Shown: positions 53,265 to 63,643 of the stretch, piece after piece | How positions within the stretch are numbered: position 1 is the first letter of the stretch | Layout: every line of letters starts with the position of its first letter | Assembly (NCBI GenBank): GCA_002633025.1 | Contig: NMRB01000435.1 | Span: 86,169 to 150,168 of the forward strand | Origin: Notospermus geniculatus | Taxonomy: Eukaryota; Nemertea; Pilidiophora; Heteronemertea; Lineidae | Reading direction: 5' to 3' | DNA length: 64,000 nucleotides | The notes under the pieces: model-generated | The model's database searches: none | What the model was told of the DNA's origin: nothing | What the model saw: only the letters and a program-made list of their open reading frames with translations | Made by a program: the position numbers and the translations under genes

Positions 53265-56200
53265 CTAGCATTTCTTGCCCAACATTATACATAAAGGAGA
53301 TCTTAGTTTTCGCCTCTTGGAGCATCTCCACCGGTCGAACTGACCCGCGCTTCTTATCCATTTGTTCATAACTGAAATGGGACAGTGTTGGAAATTATTA
53401 CACGCCATACTTTTTCCGTTCCTTTACATAGAAATATACGGCACACGAAAACGCCGTTTAACAATGGCTTCACGGTCGTGAATCCTCGGGAAGCCGTTGT
53501 TAACTGGCGTTTTCGTCTAGCGTATACTTCAATGTACAGGAAGCATAACGTTTACGTTTATCGTTGGACTAGGTTGTGCAGGTCGTGACGTCACTTCCTA
53601 ATCTCCACTGCAAATCAGGTTCCGGTATGATGAACATTCGTACCAATACTGTTGTAAACTTACCCCACTTAGAACCTATTATTACTGGGCATCCGGCGTG
53701 TACGGTTCTGCTGTCAACTGTTCCATTCATGAACATATTCGGCCAGAAGGCGGCAGCACCTTTAACAACGGGTACAATGGTATCGGAACCAGGAAATACA
53801 GTATTTCCCCCGGCTTTTACGTCACTCAACTGAAAATGTATAAAAAAATGGGAATGCTATGGGTTACACTCGGCCCCAGTGTGTATCCGACGTCCCGGTC
53901 TCCTACACACAGGCACTTTTGGGGCTCAATTAAAAGCCGGTAACACCACTAGATGGCACTCACTGGGCTCCAGCCAATCACCACGCTTTCTCACTCATAA
54001 TTCCCGCGGAAATTACTCCCAGGAAAACCCAACCTCGTCCCCAGGGGTATAGTTCGCTGAGACAACCGTGGACCACTCGCCATATTATCAACCTGGAAAC
54101 GAGGTTAGGAAAACCGAAGGACCCGTGCTGCCATCACGCGGTCGTCATGACTGTTAATTTCTAAAAGAGCCAGACGCGGAGTGTGATTTACCGAAGGGGT
54201 GAGCCCGTAGCGTCTGGCCAAGCGAGACTAGTTATGGGTAGGCCTCCATAAAGATGAAAAACATAAGACTGAATGTTGAATTAAAGGAACACTATATTCC
54301 TTCCCTAGTCCTGCACTTAAAGCGAATCGACAGCCGTTTTGTAAACAGAAGGATGATGTTTGTAAACATTGCCCTCACAGCCAATCATAATGCAGGAAAT
54401 GAGTGTTTGTAAACAAAGATTCGTCCCCTTTTGCACTCCAATTTTTTGGCTGACACATCGCTTTAACACACCTGCGTTAAGGGAGACCTCTATTGACAAT
54501 GTTGTTAAAGGAGCGCTAATCAACCTCGCCTCTTGTAGAGCGACTTGCGTTCTTAATCGTCGTATGCATTGTATTGATAATCTCCAACACTGGGGTGAAG
54601 GCAAAATTATGGTATTGGAGAATGACGCAATCACCGCCGGTGGCGCTGGCTGTCGACAAAAAATGACGATATGGTGGCCCCCTTTAAAGGCAGCATATTT
54701 ACACGTGATTGTGTGTCGTTATTCATTTTCTAGGCGGCTACAGGCTTGCGATGATTTACGAGTCAAAATTATTCTACCACAAAGTTAAGGCATTTTACGG
54801 TTTGCAAACGTCTATCAAATCGTTTTCATCAAGGATGTCCATAGCGGACTGCAACTCATTCTCGTATTTGAAGCCGGAGTCGGGAAGCTGCGCAACCTCC
54901 TCCCCATATCATCTGGTCCGTGATATGAACATATTCAGAGTTGGTGTATACCTACATAAAACATCCACGTGGCTATTCTGTTGCCGGCGTTGGTATACAT
55001 TGGGTTATCGTATCGAAAATTTTCGAGCTGTAAAAAGGAAAAGGCAGGTGTAACAGTAAAAAGATCCCCGTGTAAGCGTGTCCGCGTCTGTTGTTGAATG
55101 GCGGGTTGAGGCGCGAATGGCAGGGACGGATCCAGGATTTCGGGAAAGAGGGGCGCACTGTGCCAGAAACATTGAAATCTGCGGTGAATTTCAATGATTT
55201 GCTCTAAATTTCAGAATTTCACGGTCGATTTTACAGATTTGTTGGCCGAAAGGGGGGGCGTGCGGCGGGTGCGCCCCCCCCCTTTGGATCCGCGCCTGAA
55301 TGAGGTAGCTTATACTTACGAAATAGTCAAGATGCGGACGATACATTCCCCCAATACCGTAATTCAGGACCTACACAAAACAAATTAAACATTATACATT
55401 ATACATTATACATTATACATTATACATTATACATTATACATTATACATTATACATTATACATGTACGTCATTGTGGTAATGGTGAACTTAAAGGAGCACG
55501 GTATTGCCACTTTTTCTCGGCAGCCGGCGCCACCATCGCCGTGCCGCCACTCTCCAACGCCAGGGACTACCTACGTTGTCGGCGAATGGACCCGATGACT
55601 ACGTACATTTTGTAATGGTTTATTGTAGTTCATATTGCTGCCGCTAGATGGCGTCCTCTACGTCGGCATTCAAAATAACGGTAGAGATCGCACACCGTGC
55701 TCCTTTAATAATGTAGGCTACTTTTAAAGCCCATGCGGTTCAACGGATTTGATGGAGTTTTAACGGACACATAACGTCGGTTTCTGAAAATATTCGGATA
55801 CACGGGACACTTTTACCTGTAAGCTTTCGGCATGCGTGTCAATGGCGAGTTCTTTCGTACTGAGGCCTGTTTTTTCCTCTACACGCCGAGTGATCCGCGC
55901 TGTCAGACGACTGTCGTCATCGAGCCACCCACTAAAATAAAAAAAAACACGAATCTGTTGTATTTCTTCTGGCGGTGACGTCATAATTGATGTAATTATC
56001 GTTAGCGTTAGCGTACGGTTTCTTAAACTCACTAATGTTTGGTGTTGCCGCTACCGGTACGTCATACTGACGCAGTTATACATGTACTTACATGTACGTT
56101 GTACTTGCCCAGTTGGGTATATGTACGTCATACTGACACAGTTGAATATACCTTTGCATCATCCTGACCCCATTGGGCATACCTACGTCATACTGACCCA

Positions 56201-56541
56201 GTGAGGTATACTTCCATCATACTCTCCCAGTTGGGTATACTTATGTCATACTTACCCGGTTGGGTACCGTATACTGTACTTACGTCATACTGACCTGATT
56301 GGGCATACCTACGTCATACTATACTCTCCCGGTTGGGTATACGTACGTCATATTGACCCGGTTGGGTATACTTATGCCATATTGGCCCAGTTGGGTATAC
56401 ATTGTGCCATATTGACCCAGTTGGGTACATGTACTTACGTCATGCTGACCTGGTTGGGTATACTTACGTCATACTGACCCGGTAGTTATAATCGGGTTCA
56501 AAAATACCGGGTTGGTCCGAAACGATCTCAGAGATTTCCAT
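53265..56541 (-). CDS. P4HA: P4HA exons 7-12: catalytic domain
   Basis: Exons 56468-56541 (ends in NYRVSM), 55817-55931 (GWLDDDSRLTARITRRVEEK), 55320-55370 (VLNYGIGGMYRPHLDYF), 54956-55027 (GNRIATWMFY), 53664-53829 (DVKAGGNTVFPG to HAGCPVIIGSKW) and 53265-53371 (VMNKWIRSAGQ to TAG). All dioxygenase residues are present. The C-terminal tail after GQ lacks the usual EFRRPC and is basic instead. Confidence 0.9.
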
Positions 56542-59500
56542 CTAAAACAAAATGCAGAGTCTGCACAGTTATAAGTGACCGAATAAATTCTAACTTCGGA
56601 AAAAAATTGAATGTATTTCTTTCTGATCTATTCAGTGTAGCCTGCGGGTATTTAACGGCTCCGGTGTAATATCTATAAAAGTTTCTTTGTGTGAATGTTT
56701 CCCTAATATTGAACTGTCCTATTGAACAGTCATGGTCTCCTTAGCTGTCCATTATTACTACTACGTTCCCAATACAAAGAAGGAAACACTGAAAACCGGA
56801 AATATTCGTGACGTCAAATTTTGTGACGCTTAAAGTCAATGGGTTTACACTTCCATCGAGTGATGTCGCTAGCAGTCATACGACGTCGCACAACCGTCGT
56901 CGAGCCATGTGGACGACCATTCGGAACTTCCGAAGGCAACTGCTCGGCAATTTCCGTAGACACTCGCATTTCCCCTCGGACACAATTCCAAGGCAGCCAT
57001 CTTGAACGCGCAACGATTTCAATGCGTTTCTGGTGGTTTGGATGCGGTCGCCTCATCACACCTGCGCATGAACGAAATAGGTCGCACAAAAACGTTGCGT
57101 TATTGATCAATAATTGGCAGATTCGGTGAGATATCGGTAAGTTTATATATAATATGCCTCAACTTATCGAGCAAGTAGGGTTATCTTAACGGGCCAAAAT
57201 TCGGCGAAAATAGTCCCACGGCGGTCACGTGGGTTTGATGATAAACAATGGCTGCCTTGGACTTGTGTCCGAGGTGAAATGCGCCGCCGAGTGGATAGAT
57301 AAACAGTTCGCCTCAGGTCGTTCCGAATGGTGGACGACTACCATGACTGTGGCCTGCTGCGTTATTAAACATGAAGTTAGGGGTCAAAGGTCAATCTCAG
57401 AGACACACGCTTACGATTTCTTTCGCCATTCTCTTGATCTGCTCGATTTCGTCATCATAGATGACGTCATGGAACATGGTCACCAGTGGGTCGTTGTTGA
57501 CGATCTCGATCTTCGCTGGTCGGTATGGGACGGAAGTTTTCCTCAGGACACATTTCAACTTTTTCTTGACCGACTCTTTCTGACAACAAAAGATAACAAA
57601 GTCAACAAGATGGTGAATTCTGGGTGTCACAGACCAATACCTCCGACCGGACTCTAGTTAGCCTCTTGTGAGGTTACAATTTTTTATTGTAATTACTTTT
57701 TATCCCGACAGGGCGGCGTTGCGAGTGATTGTACAGACTTAAAAAACAGAGTAAAACAATAAAATGACATCGCGTCACGATGTCCTCGACGCAGTGCAAC
57801 TGGGACGAAACATCGAAAAAGAGGTACAACCGCTCACGGCGCCACCAAGTGGCGGAAATTTGAAGATTCGTCTATGTATTACCTTTCTGACGTCACCTCG
57901 GCAAAGAGCGAAGTAATTGTCCATATATCGATAATATAATTCCCTGTCGTCGTGATAAGGGCGAAGCGGTTTCGCCACCTCTTCCCCTTCTGCCTGTTTG
58001 TGTTGGAGTTTTTCTTTGTAATAGGCCAGCTCGTCTTGCAACTTGGTATCGCTAGGCTCTGAAAAAGAATGCGTTGTGATGGCGATCATGGAGAAGTTGA
58101 AATGCCACGAACTGCCGTATCGTGGCGCTGACTGATTTACGATTCGGTAGGTCAGGGAACCAGACTATCACCAAGCATGGGACGAATGCTGGCATACCTG
58201 TTTTTAAAGCTTCCTCGATGGCTTGTACTGCTCTCTGGAGGTTACCATACTGGAAAGATAAACGCATCTCATGTCAGAGAGGGATTTCGCGTGGTTAGAT
58301 CATAGTACAATGTAGACATTTTTTCAGAAGCCAAAAACCTGTCCCTGCCGTCCAATAGCTTGGATAATGTAAAGAAGGAACTTGCAGAACTACCGCTAGG
58401 AGGCGCTGCTGCACTGCATCGATGACGTCTTGTCGCATTGCTTTTGACGTCTTCGGTCGCACCGCTCGCAGCGCCGAACTGTCGGCCGCATAAAATGCTG
58501 TACGGGTTCCTCATTATTGGAAAAGTTGAAAAATAATGACACTACGGGCCGTATTCTAGAACGTTCCTTAACATTAAGGTCCACCTTAAATCTATTGTCC
58601 TCGATGGTTTTACAATAGACTTAAGGTCGACCTTAACGTTAAGGAACGTTCTAGAATACGGGCCTACATGTATTTTAGAATGTTCCTCAACGTAAAGGAG
58701 TTCCTCAAGGCTATTGTTCTATTGTGTAGAACAATAGTCTTGAGGAACTCCTTTACGTTGAGGGGCATTCTTTATGGGCCGTATTCCAGAAGCTTCCTTA
58801 ACCTCTAAGGTTTACCTTTAGCTATTGTTTGCAGAGCAGAATACAAAAGCTTAAAGTGGACCTTAGAGTTAAGGAGGCTTCTAGAATACGACCCTTTATG
58901 TTGAGTCCTTTTTCATTTTTAGCTCCTTACCTGAAAATAAGCACTTGCTAGTCTTTTTACCACCTTCCTGAGCGTTACTCTTTCCCCCTTTCCGCCATTT
59001 TGCAGCTCACGCATCAAACCTTCAAAGAACATTGCGGCTTCGTAAAACATGCCCTGATTGGTTGCCTGGGACGCTATGTCGAATATCTCATCCAATGAGA
59101 GCGGATCCGTCTTCGTGCCGTTAAGAGTCCCCGTAGCCAATTGGTGGATGTCCAGTTGATACATGCCTTGTAGTCGGATTAACTGCAACTCGACACCTTT
59201 GCGGTCTTTCATTGAANACTGCAACTCGACACCGTTACGGTCTTTCATTGAAGGCCAGGCCGAGTTGGTGATGTTAATCAGCTTCGAATGGAACTCTGTG
59301 GAAACGAAATCCCTGATTCAATGATTGGTTGATGCTTTCCCTGACCCGTTGCATAAGGGGGGTTTACAGGGTTCAACATCTGTTGAAAGGTGTTGATATG
59401 AGGATAAAAATGAGAAATATCATTACCAAGGGAGTTAGAAATACAATTGGAAAATAAGAAGTGGGAAATTTTGGAATTTTGCGCGAATGTTTCAATTTTT

Positions 59501-60981
59501 CAAATTGGGAGGAATTTTTTTCCCATTTGGAGAAAAATCAGACAAAATGTCATGTCATTTTTTAAAAAATTTCTCAAAATGGGAAAATTTTTCTCTCAAT
59601 TTGAGAAGAATCCGCGCAAAATTCCAAAATTCTCCACTTCTTATTTTCCACTTTTATTTGTTACTCCCTTTACCATTCTTTCTTCTACCCATGCCAGAAG
59701 CATGACCCTACTTTGGGCCCCTTATTGTGCGCCGGATATTGATCTTGGCCTTCAGACGGAGGAAAGCAATGGCAAGGGGAACTTGTCATTCAAAGCTTAA
59801 CCCGTTACTTTTCCAAAATCTCACCTCGAATGACTTTGTTCTCCACTTTGCCTAAGTGTTTGATATGTTTCGGCCAATCCTCTGCCATTCTCTTAATCAC
59901 GTGATATATATTTATAGGGTGTTCCATATACCCCCCTCCTTGTTGGACCCCGCGTTCATGCTCTTTCTTGGTCTTCTCTATGAACCTGAAATCACATTGA
60001 TATAAAAAAAAACAGCACAAAAACGACACACAGTACACATGTACAATAAATCGGAAAGGCGTCTCCGAATATTTCGCAAATTTTCGTTCCTCAGGCGCTA
60101 CCTCAATTCTACCTCTACTACCTCATCTCTACCTCAACCTCTCATTCTTATTCTCCTCTCCTCATTCAGAGTGAGGCTACTCGAGGAAGGCGGCCATCTG
60201 TTGCTCGCTGCTACAGCGTCTGCTGCCAGAAGATCGTTCACACGTATTGACACTTGGTGAAACACGTTTTCCTAAATCAATACATGAATACCATTCATTC
60301 TAGTGAAATTAGTTTCCGCCTTTTGTTTTTGTATTTGATGACTCTTTATGCAGACGATGAGTGGCGATTTATATATCAGCGAATCAGACGGAATCATTCA
60401 AATTACACGTCGACGCAAAATCGACGCGTCATAGACCAAAGTTTGACCTAATTCTTACATGGCCTAGCAAGTAGAGGGACGGGGAGGGGTAAACGCTCTC
60501 AAAATGTCACCGAAAACGTGTTTTTCATGCAGATTTTGCCCGGAAAATGGGAAAAAGTGCACTTATCGGTGTAATGTTTTTCATTGCCCCCCGTTTGCCA
60601 ATGCCTCCCAACAAAAAAATGACGGATTAAGAGCCGCAACGTGACAATGGGAGAGGCACAGACAAACACTTTTCGATGTTTTTGAGTGTTTGCACACACT
60701 AAAAGCGGGCACTTTCATACAGGAGGCATTTTCATTCATTACACCTGTATGCCGCCAAAGATGATAAGCTATCAAGAGCAATACCTTTCAAACTGCACCA
60801 AATAATCGTCATCTACTTTCTTTACATCAGGCTTTTTAAGATATTCCTCCGCTATGTCCAAGGCTGTTGATTCCTTTTTGAAAGTTTCCTTTAGTTTAAA
60901 AATGGCGGAAAACAGACCTGCCGAACTCAGCGTTACACACACAAATATGATAAATATGAAGGAAAAACACAAAATGTTCAT
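53265..60981 (-). CDS. P4HA: Prolyl 4-hydroxylase subunit alpha
   Basis: This is the catalytic alpha subunit of collagen prolyl 4-hydroxylase, an ER-lumen Fe(II)/2-oxoglutarate dioxygenase that works with protein disulfide isomerase. Twelve exons join in phase to 1,701 nt, 566 aa (human alpha-1: 534): 60785-60981, 59825-59985, 58931-59295, 58198-58249, 57883-58058, 57415-57579, 56468-56541, 55817-55931, 55320-55370, 54956-55027, 53664-53829, 53265-53371. It starts with a signal peptide (MNILCFSFIFIIFVCVTLSS). The dimerisation part has HPINIYHVIKRMAEDW; the peptide-binding TPR part follows. Iron ligands are H448 and D450 (YRPHLDYF) and H520; K530 (GSKW) would bind 2-oxoglutarate. The end VMNKWIRSAGQ matches the family but then diverges. 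A 36-bp duplication in exon 3 may be an assembly error. Paralogue number (alpha-1/2/3) is not determined. Confidence 0.92.
54282..54687. mobile_element. Family C element holding a family B element
   Basis: The outer ends are ttaaaggaacac and ggtggcccccttta. A family B copy (54317-54466) lies inside it. It is in P4HA intron 11 region between exons 10 and 11. Confidence 0.78.
55120..55298. mobile_element. TIR element, family A
   Basis: It begins gcagggacggatccaggatt and ends ctttggatccgcgcctg. It ends about 21 bp from the donor of P4HA exon 9. Confidence 0.75.
55389..55461. repeat. (cattata)n microsatellite
   Basis: About ten copies of a 7-bp unit lie 18 bp upstream (minus strand) of P4HA exon 9, in the place where the branch point and polypyrimidine tract would be. 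Confidence 0.95.
55488..55708. mobile_element. TIR element, family C
   Basis: It runs ttaaaggagcacggtattgc to caccgtgctcctttaa and is a near relative of 2878-3274. Confidence 0.8.
56060..56490 (-). repeat. About 33-bp minisatellite repeating a P4HA splice donor
   Basis: Roughly twelve diverged units follow P4HA exon 7. On the minus strand the exon ends CCGGGTCAGTATGAC then GTAAGTATACCCAAC, and each unit repeats GGTCAnTATGACGTAnGTATACCC. Several units keep an intact GTAAGT. Confidence 0.88.
57415..58249 (-). CDS. P4HA: P4HA exons 4-6: TPR domain end and linker
   Basis: Exon 4 (58198-58249) is YGNLQRAVQAIEEALKT. Exon 5 (57883-58058) ends NYFALCRGDVRK; its donor was set at AAG then gtaata because an earlier gtgacg breaks the frame. 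Exon 6 (57415-57579) begins the catalytic domain with DPLVTMFHDVIYDDEIEQIK. Confidence 0.88.
58545..58896. repeat. Three foldback hairpins in a row
   Basis: Hairpins at 58545-58664, 58672-58771 and 58776-58896 share the flavour of outer ccgtattctagaa and inner ttaaggtccacctt or aacgtaaaggagttcc. They fill the intron between P4HA exons 3 and 4 and end about 35 bp from the exon 3 donor. Confidence 0.85.
58931..60981 (-). CDS. P4HA: P4HA exons 1-3: signal peptide, dimerisation, start of TPR domain
   Basis: Exon 1 (60785-60981) has the signal peptide and a charged helix. Exon 2 (59825-59985) has GGGYMEHPINIYHVIKRMAE. Exon 3 (58931-59295) has WPSMKDRNGVELQ twice in part, either side of an N at 59217, then LIRLQGMYQLDIHQLATG and the helix EIFDIASQATNQGMFYEAAM of the peptide-substrate domain. 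Confidence 0.88.
59183..59252. repeat. 36-bp coding duplication around an N
   Basis: The phrase encoding SMKDRxGVELQ is present twice, the copies differing at two or three positions and separated by an N at 59217. Since no other P4HA I know has it, misjoined reads or two haplotypes are likely. Confidence 0.75.
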
Positions 60982-62238
60982 TTTCTTGATCTTGGCGTCG
61001 GTTTGGCGGAAGAAAGGTATGCGATTATCGCCAAGAAAGGAGAGAAAGAGGTTTTCTCCTTGATGGAATAAATCAGTGCACAAAAATATTGAACATTCCG
61101 TGAAATTGCCGCGTCGTTCCAAGCAAAGATTCAACAATCAGGCCGGTAGTTCCAACGATCCGAGCTGAAGCCACGACGAACGCCTGAACTTTGTCCCTAA
61201 AGCAAGTGAAATGCACAAACGCCGTACAAATCCACACTGACTGGCTGAGTGACGTGTTTATTACATGTAGGCCTACTCGAGGGAGGCTGGAACAATAAAT
61301 TCGACCAGCCACATAAGCACCATATGTCAATTATTGACTTAAATCGTAATTAGAAGCTCTGTAGTGCAGATTTTGAGCAGACGTGACATTATGCACATGT
61401 CATGTGTTTTATATGCACATACATGTATATTAATATGTACATAATATATGCATGTGATAGTTAGTTACACCTAAGGCCTAAATTCGACGTACGTACGTCT
61501 GCGACTATAGTGTGTGTGTGTGGGGGGGGGGGGGGTATNCATGCACTGCATCCTGTACATCCACAAGTCTGGAGTGATTTACAGATGTTGTAAAAATTGT
61601 TGTTAATACAAGTCGACATCACCGGCTGCCATCTACCGCGGAGGGAGAGTCGTTCTCGTCATCGTCCATAAAAACTTACTATAGGCCTAACGTTCCGCAA
61701 AGCAGCGGTAGAGCCGTAGAACCATAGAGTTCCACAACTGAGCAACGACAGTGCCTTGCTCGTCATCGTCCATACAAAACTTACCATAGAGTTCCACAAC
61801 TGAGCGACGATAGTGCCGTGCTCGTCATCGTCCATACAAGACTTAGCATAAAGTTCCACAACTAACCAGTGGTAGAGCCGTGCTCTTCATCGTCTATGCA
61901 AGACTTACCATAAAGTTCCAAGCCTGAGCATCGGTAGAGCCGTGCTCGTCATCGTCTATACAAGATTCACCTTAAAGTTCCATAAACTGAGCCGAGGTGC
62001 CCATACAAGACTTACAATAACCCCTCAGTGTGGTAGAGCCGTGCTCTTCATCGTCTATGCAACTTAGTGCCAAGCCTGAATAGAATAGAGCCGTGCTCGT
62101 CATCGTCTATACAAGATTTACCATAAAGTTCCACAAACTGAGCCGAGGCGCCCATACAAGACTTACAATAACGCCTCAAGCCTGAGCATCGTCGTCCATA
62201 TACAAGGCTACAGTCTGATACATCACGACAGTTTCGCA
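60982..62238. promoter_or_regulatory. Divergent region between P4HA and the GPCR
   Basis: Both genes start at the edges and read outward, so their promoters lie here. A poly-G run with an N at 61539 and a 57-bp-type tandem repeat (61632-62215) are the only clear structures. No core promoter motif is certain. Confidence 0.5.
61632..62215. repeat. About 57-bp tandem repeat upstream of the GPCR
   Basis: Around nine diverged units contain gtgctcgtcatcgtctatac, aagacttaccataaagttcc and acaactgagc. On the minus strand each has TATGGTAAGTCTTG, which looks like a splice donor. The array ends 24 bp before the GPCR start codon and so forms its 5' flank. Confidence 0.85.
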
Positions 62239-63258
62239 ATGGAGATCGGAACCACCACAACTGTTACGGAAACCACAAAATGCTTTTCCTATCGGTACGT
62301 GCCATTGGCTACAGCAAACGTCATGGATATCAGTAACTTTGTCATCAATGGCGTTTTGTTTAGCTTCGTGGCTGTGTTTGGCGTGATTGGTAACATTCTA
62401 GCGTTCAATGTCTTAGGAAGGGAGAGGCCTTTTTCTTCTACATCAGTGTTATTACGGGCTCTAGCGACGGCCGACACTCTCGTGCTCATCTCTCGCCTGC
62501 TGTGCGACACTTTGAGTATGATACCACGATATGCTGGAGTCTTTCTCCTTTATATGGAGTTCATCCATCAGGCCTATGGTTATATATGGTCAATATTATG
62601 GATGGTCAAGACTATGTCCATCTACATCACGATTTGCGTGGCGACAGAGCGTTATGTTGCCGTCTGTAAACCTTTGAGGGCGGCGTCTCTGTGTACAATC
62701 AGAAACGCTCGCCTCATGGCTCTTGGCACCGTAATTTTTGCTGTGCTCTTTAATACGGTAACGCTGTTCACACCAAAAACAACATGGGTATACGACCCGT
62801 GCACGGATACCTATAAACCAATGTTCGGATATTCGCCATTGTATGGTAATGTATACTACCGTATCATCTTTGACGTCGTCTTATACAACATCGTCATGAC
62901 ACTGATACCCATGTCATCTCTGATATTTTTCGCTTTCCGTCTGATAAGAGCTCTAAAGCAATCAGCAGCCATGAGACAGACAGCAAGTGGGGGACACGTC
63001 GATGCCAACGTCAGGTCAACAACAGTGCGGGTGTTGGCTGTTGTCATTGTTTTTATCATACTAGAGCTCCCTGGTGCCGTATTTCAGATTGTTTCCCTGA
63101 CTTTGAACCACCAATCTCTTGTTTTCTACATCATGGCGTTCGTTTCATATTTTCTCAGTATGGTTAACAGTTTTGTAAATTTCTATATCTACTGTCTCAC
63201 TGGGGCAAGATTTCGACGAACTTTAAAGGAGTTGTTTTCTTCCTGCAACATTTCGTAA
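62239..63258 (+). CDS. Class A GPCR, FMRFamide/peptide-receptor-like
   Basis: This is a plasma-membrane seven-helix receptor on one uninterrupted exon, 339 aa. TM1 has GVIGNILAFNVL (N52), TM2 LATADTLVL (D79), the TM3 end is ERY (137-139) in CVATERYVAVCKP, TM6 has FIILELP (P278) without the usual CWxP, and TM7 reads NSFVNFYIYCLTGARFRR, in place of NPxxY. That TM7 form is typical of invertebrate FMRFamide-type peptide receptors. Odd points: there is no cysteine at the usual TM3 start position, although ECL2 has C188, so the standard disulfide may be missing; and the N-terminal tail has no NxS/T site. The ligand is unknown. A partial paralogue lies 40 bp downstream. Confidence 0.88.
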   Translation: MEIGTTTTVTETTKCFSYRYVPLATANVMDISNFVINGVLFSFVAVFGVIGNILAFNVLGRERPFSSTSVLLRALATADTLVLISRLLCDTLSMIPRYAGVFLLYMEFIHQAYGYIWSILWMVKTMSIYITICVATERYVAVCKPLRAASLCTIRNARLMALGTVIFAVLFNTVTLFTPKTTWVYDPCTDTYKPMFGYSPLYGNVYYRIIFDVVLYNIVMTLIPMSSLIFFAFRLIRALKQSAAMRQTASGGHVDANVRSTTVRVLAVVIVFIILELPGAVFQIVSLTLNHQSLVFYIMAFVSYFLSMVNSFVNFYIYCLTGARFRRTLKELFSSCNIS

Positions 63259-63298
63259 AATCAGGTTGCAGAACTACAACTAAACTCCCTACGCCGTT

Positions 63299-63643
63299 GT
63301 GTATCGCGCCCCCTTCGGTTTACTCGCTCTCCACAACTGCTTTACTTCGTGGAAGTCGAGACACGTCGATGCCAACGTCAGGTCAACAACAGTGCGGGTG
63401 TTGGCTGTTGTCATTGTTTTTGTCTTACTTGAACTCCCCAGCGCCATTATACAGATCGTTGGCGTCGTCCCCGATATTAATTACGATATTTACATACTGT
63501 TTTTGACGATTTCGTATTTTCTTACTGTGGTTAACAGTTTTGTAAATTTTTATATTTACTGTCTTACTGGGGCGAGGTTTCGACGAACGTTAAAGCAAAT
63601 ATTCGTTGGGAGCCGAGGTTGTGGGAGTAAGACATTGGGCTGA
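63299..63643 (+). pseudogene. Remnant of a tandem GPCR paralogue (TM6-TM7)
   Basis: From about 63359 the frame reads HVDANVRSTTVRVLAVVIVF, TM6, ECL3, TM7 (NSFVNFYIYCLTGARFRR) and a C-tail of its own ending in TGA. The first five helices are missing; the 20 codons before HVDANV are unrelated. The first 62 bp of homology are identical to the complete gene, then identity drops. It could be a decayed duplicate or, less likely, an alternative last exon. Confidence 0.8.

Noticed and set aside
53176-53361. Open frame starting MDKKRGSVRPVEMLQ as the last P4HA exon
   Set aside because: The other frame of the same segment reads VMNKWIRSAGQ, joins exon 11 in phase and matches the family; the longer frame does not.
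54795-54902. A protein-like minus-strand stretch (FKYENELQSAMDILDEND, then stop) as an alternative P4HA exon
   Set aside because: It lies in the intron after exon 10, has no polypyrimidine-tract acceptor and no counterpart in the family. It could be a fossil exon, but I cannot support it.
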